Shown: in pieces, positions 13,882 to 15,496 of the stretch
Numbering within the stretch: the stretch's first letter is position 1
Layout of the letters: each line of letters opens with the position of its first letter
From: Desulfuromonadaceae bacterium GWC2_58_13
Lineage (GTDB): Bacteria; Desulfobacterota; Desulfuromonadia; Desulfuromonadales; Trichloromonadaceae
DNA length: 15,496 nt
Direction: 5' to 3'
NCBI GenBank assembly: GCA_001825565.1
Contig: MHXM01000054.1
Location: 877 to 16,372, forward strand
The notes under the pieces: model-generated
What the model saw: only the letters and a program-made list of their open reading frames with translations
Databases searched by the model: none
Told to the model about the DNA's origin: nothing
Made by a program: the position numbers and the translations under genes

Positions 13882-15044
13882 GGAAAAATCTGGAGGAGTT
13901 ACAAGGGCTGGGGATGCTGCGGACCCTGAAGACCATTGCCGGCCCGCAGGGACCCCGAGTGATGCTGGACGGCCGTGAAGTGCTGCTGCTCTGCTCCAAC
14001 AATTACCTGGGACTGGCCGGTCATCCCGACCTGATCGAGGCGAGTTGCGCGGCGACCCGTCGTTTCGGGGTTGGCTCCGGGGCCAGTCGGCTGGTCTCCG
14101 GTACCATGGAGCTGCACGATCGGTTGGAACAGCGCATCGCCGCCTTCAAAAACACCGAGGCGGCGCTGGTGTTCAATTCGGGCTACGCGGCCAATACCGG
14201 CATCCTGCAAGGGCTGGCCGGTCCCGGCGACGTCATCTTTTCCGACCAGCTCAACCACGCCTCGATCATCGACGGCTGTCGGCTTTCCGAAGCCCGGACC
14301 TTGGTTTATCCCCACCGCGATATGGCCGCTCTGGAATCATTGCTGCAGACCGAGTCGAGTCGTCGCCTCGGCCGGTTTCTGATTGTTACCGACGGGATTT
14401 TCAGCATGGACGGCGATATGGCCCCACTGGCCGAGCTGGTGGCGCTCAAGGATCGCTACGATACCCTGTTGATGGTCGATGACGCCCACGGCACCGGGGT
14501 GCTCGGAGCCACCGGTCGGGGGACGGCCGAACTGCTCGGCTGTCTCGACCGGGTCGACCTGCACATGGGAACCCTCGGCAAAGCCCTCGGCAGTTTCGGT
14601 GCTTATCTGGCCGCCGACCGGGTGGTGATCGACACCCTGATCAACCGGTCGCGTTCGTTTATTTTTTCCACCAGTCTCCCTCCCGGGGTGCTGGGGGCTT
14701 CCCTGGCCGCCTTCGATCTGGTGGACGGGCCGGAAGGCGCGCAACGACGGCAGGCGCTCGAGACCAACCGCAAGCTCTTTGCCGAGCGTCTGCGGCAGGC
14801 AGGGGTTGACCTGTGCGATAGTCGTACCCAGATCGTTCCGATTTTAACCGGCGAACCGGTGCCGACCATGGAAGCGGCCCGGCGCCTGCTCGATTCCGGA
14901 GTTTTCATCCAGGGAATCCGGCCGCCCACCGTTCCTGTCGGCCGATGCCGGCTGCGGGCCACCCTGATGGCCGACCATCGGCCGGAAGAGGTGAGTGCCG
15001 CCGCCGAACTGATCCTCGACACCCTGGCGGACTTGCCGGGATGA
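13869..15044 (+). CDS. bioF: 8-Amino-7-oxononanoate synthase
   Basis: This 391-residue PLP enzyme of the alpha-oxoamine synthase family condenses pimeloyl-CoA (or pimeloyl-ACP) with L-alanine to give 8-amino-7-oxononanoate in biotin synthesis. Clear family signatures are SNNYLGLAGHP, FGVGSGASRLVSG, FNSGYAANTG, the HASIIDG loop and TDGIFSMDGD. D204 and H207 lie in VDDAHGTG (PLP ring contacts), and the Schiff-base lysine K238 lies in TLGKALGSFGAY. The GAAGGG site just before the ATG lies inside the end of bioW, with 13 bases of overlap, so translation is probably coupled. Its stop overlaps the next start by ATGA. KBL (glycine C-acetyltransferase) is a relative, but the bioW context decides for BioF. 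Confidence 0.94.
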   Translation: MRELRKNLEELQGLGMLRTLKTIAGPQGPRVMLDGREVLLLCSNNYLGLAGHPDLIEASCAATRRFGVGSGASRLVSGTMELHDRLEQRIAAFKNTEAALVFNSGYAANTGILQGLAGPGDVIFSDQLNHASIIDGCRLSEARTLVYPHRDMAALESLLQTESSRRLGRFLIVTDGIFSMDGDMAPLAELVALKDRYDTLLMVDDAHGTGVLGATGRGTAELLGCLDRVDLHMGTLGKALGSFGAYLAADRVVIDTLINRSRSFIFSTSLPPGVLGASLAAFDLVDGPEGAQRRQALETNRKLFAERLRQAGVDLCDSRTQIVPILTGEPVPTMEAARRLLDSGVFIQGIRPPTVPVGRCRLRATLMADHRPEEVSAAAELILDTLADLPG

Positions 15045-15496
15045 AGTCTTTTTCCCTCCCCGACGGACGGCGTTTGTCCTGGCGTGAACGGGGATTCGGC
15101 CGACCGCTGGTTTTGTTACACGGCTGGTCCATGTCGTCGGCGGTTTTCACCGAGGCCATGGAGGTGTTGGCGGAGGATTTCCGGGTGCTGGCGCCGGATC
15201 TTCGCGGGCACGGGGCAAGCGCTGCCGGTTCCGGCTACGCCTTCGTCGACTTCGCGGCGGATCTCCGGTTGTGGATTGAATCGCAGAAGATCGGTCATTT
15301 CAATTTGCTCGGTTGGTCGATGGGGGGGCAGGTGGCCATCGAACTCGGTCAGGTACTGGCCGGGCAAGTCGACCGTCTGATTCTGGTCAGTTCGACTCCC
15401 CGGTTCGCCGCTGGCCCCGGTTGGGAGCACGGCCTGCCCGATGTCCAGCTACGTGCCATGGCTCGCAATCTGAACCGCAACTATATTAAAACCATG
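15041..15496 (+). CDS. bioH: Alpha/beta hydrolase, BioH-like pimeloyl-ACP methyl ester esterase (3' end outside window)
   Basis: The first 152 residues are visible and the frame runs open to the window edge. The ATG overlaps the bioF stop (ATGA). The fold is an alpha/beta hydrolase: oxyanion-hole segment LLHGWS (H27), APDLRGHGAS after the second strand, and the nucleophile elbow GWSMGG with S93. The stretch LILVSSTPRFAAGPGW with the following Arg/Asn-rich helix resembles the cap entry of BioH, which cleaves the methyl ester of pimeloyl-ACP. The catalytic Asp and His would lie beyond the edge and cannot be checked. A different hydrolase is possible, but the position right after bioF and the BioH-like VSSTPRF…W pattern favour BioH. 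Confidence 0.75.
   Translation, partial: MKSFSLPDGRRLSWRERGFGRPLVLLHGWSMSSAVFTEAMEVLAEDFRVLAPDLRGHGASAAGSGYAFVDFAADLRLWIESQKIGHFNLLGWSMGGQVAIELGQVLAGQVDRLILVSSTPRFAAGPGWEHGLPDVQLRAMARNLNRNYIKTM

Overview
The window looks like chromosomal DNA of a GC-rich Desulfuromonadota bacterium (Geobacter/Pelobacter/Desulfuromonas type). This rests on the gene order xseA–M23 peptidase–xseB–ispA–dxs, a C-terminal DUF4388/PATAN protein, a ccsA–resB pair and a bioW–bioF–bioH operon. It is an inference from protein content and synteny. No rRNA, tRNA, CRISPR array, IS element or phage gene is visible. The DNA is densely coding: every non-coding gap is under about 200 bases.

Layout. (1) Positions 1–6683, + strand, run as one tightly packed set: the 3' part of xseA, a secreted M23 endopeptidase, xseB, ispA and dxs (early isoprenoid synthesis), then an HDOD protein and a GAF–GGDEF diguanylate cyclase. 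A terminator-like hairpin at 6750–6783 closes it. (2) Positions 6861–8141, + strand, hold a single acetate-kinase-family gene. It keeps the family's substrate and catalytic residues but has lost several nucleotide-binding signatures; a possible sigma-54 promoter precedes it. (3) Positions 10918–8165, - strand, convergent with (2), hold a large one-pass membrane protein: periplasmic binding-protein-like domain, transmembrane helix, long acidic linker and cytoplasmic DUF4388 domain, with its own good sigma-70-type promoter. (4) Positions 12928–11050, - strand, encode the cytochrome c maturation (System II) pair ccsA then resB. (5) From 13066 to the right edge, + strand, lie bioW, bioF and the start of bioH, overlapping one another. 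They follow a palindrome that fits a BirA operator and overlaps the -35 box of a TTGACA promoter.

How the parts work together. XseA and XseB form exonuclease VII. Dxs and IspA make deoxyxylulose phosphate and prenyl diphosphates for quinones and undecaprenyl carriers. The HDOD and GGDEF proteins are signalling genes placed behind them. CcsA and ResB form the haem-delivery and ligation complex for periplasmic c-type cytochromes, as expected in a cytochrome-rich anaerobe. The bio genes make pimeloyl-CoA (BioW) and 8-amino-7-oxononanoate (BioF), and biotin is expected to repress them through BirA.

No clearly new multi-gene system is present. The observations most worth following are the acetate-kinase relative with degenerate ATP motifs, the binding-protein/DUF4388 fusion, the CcsA whose WWD signature has lost its acidic residues, and the co-occurrence of BioW and a BioH-like esterase in one BirA-type operon.
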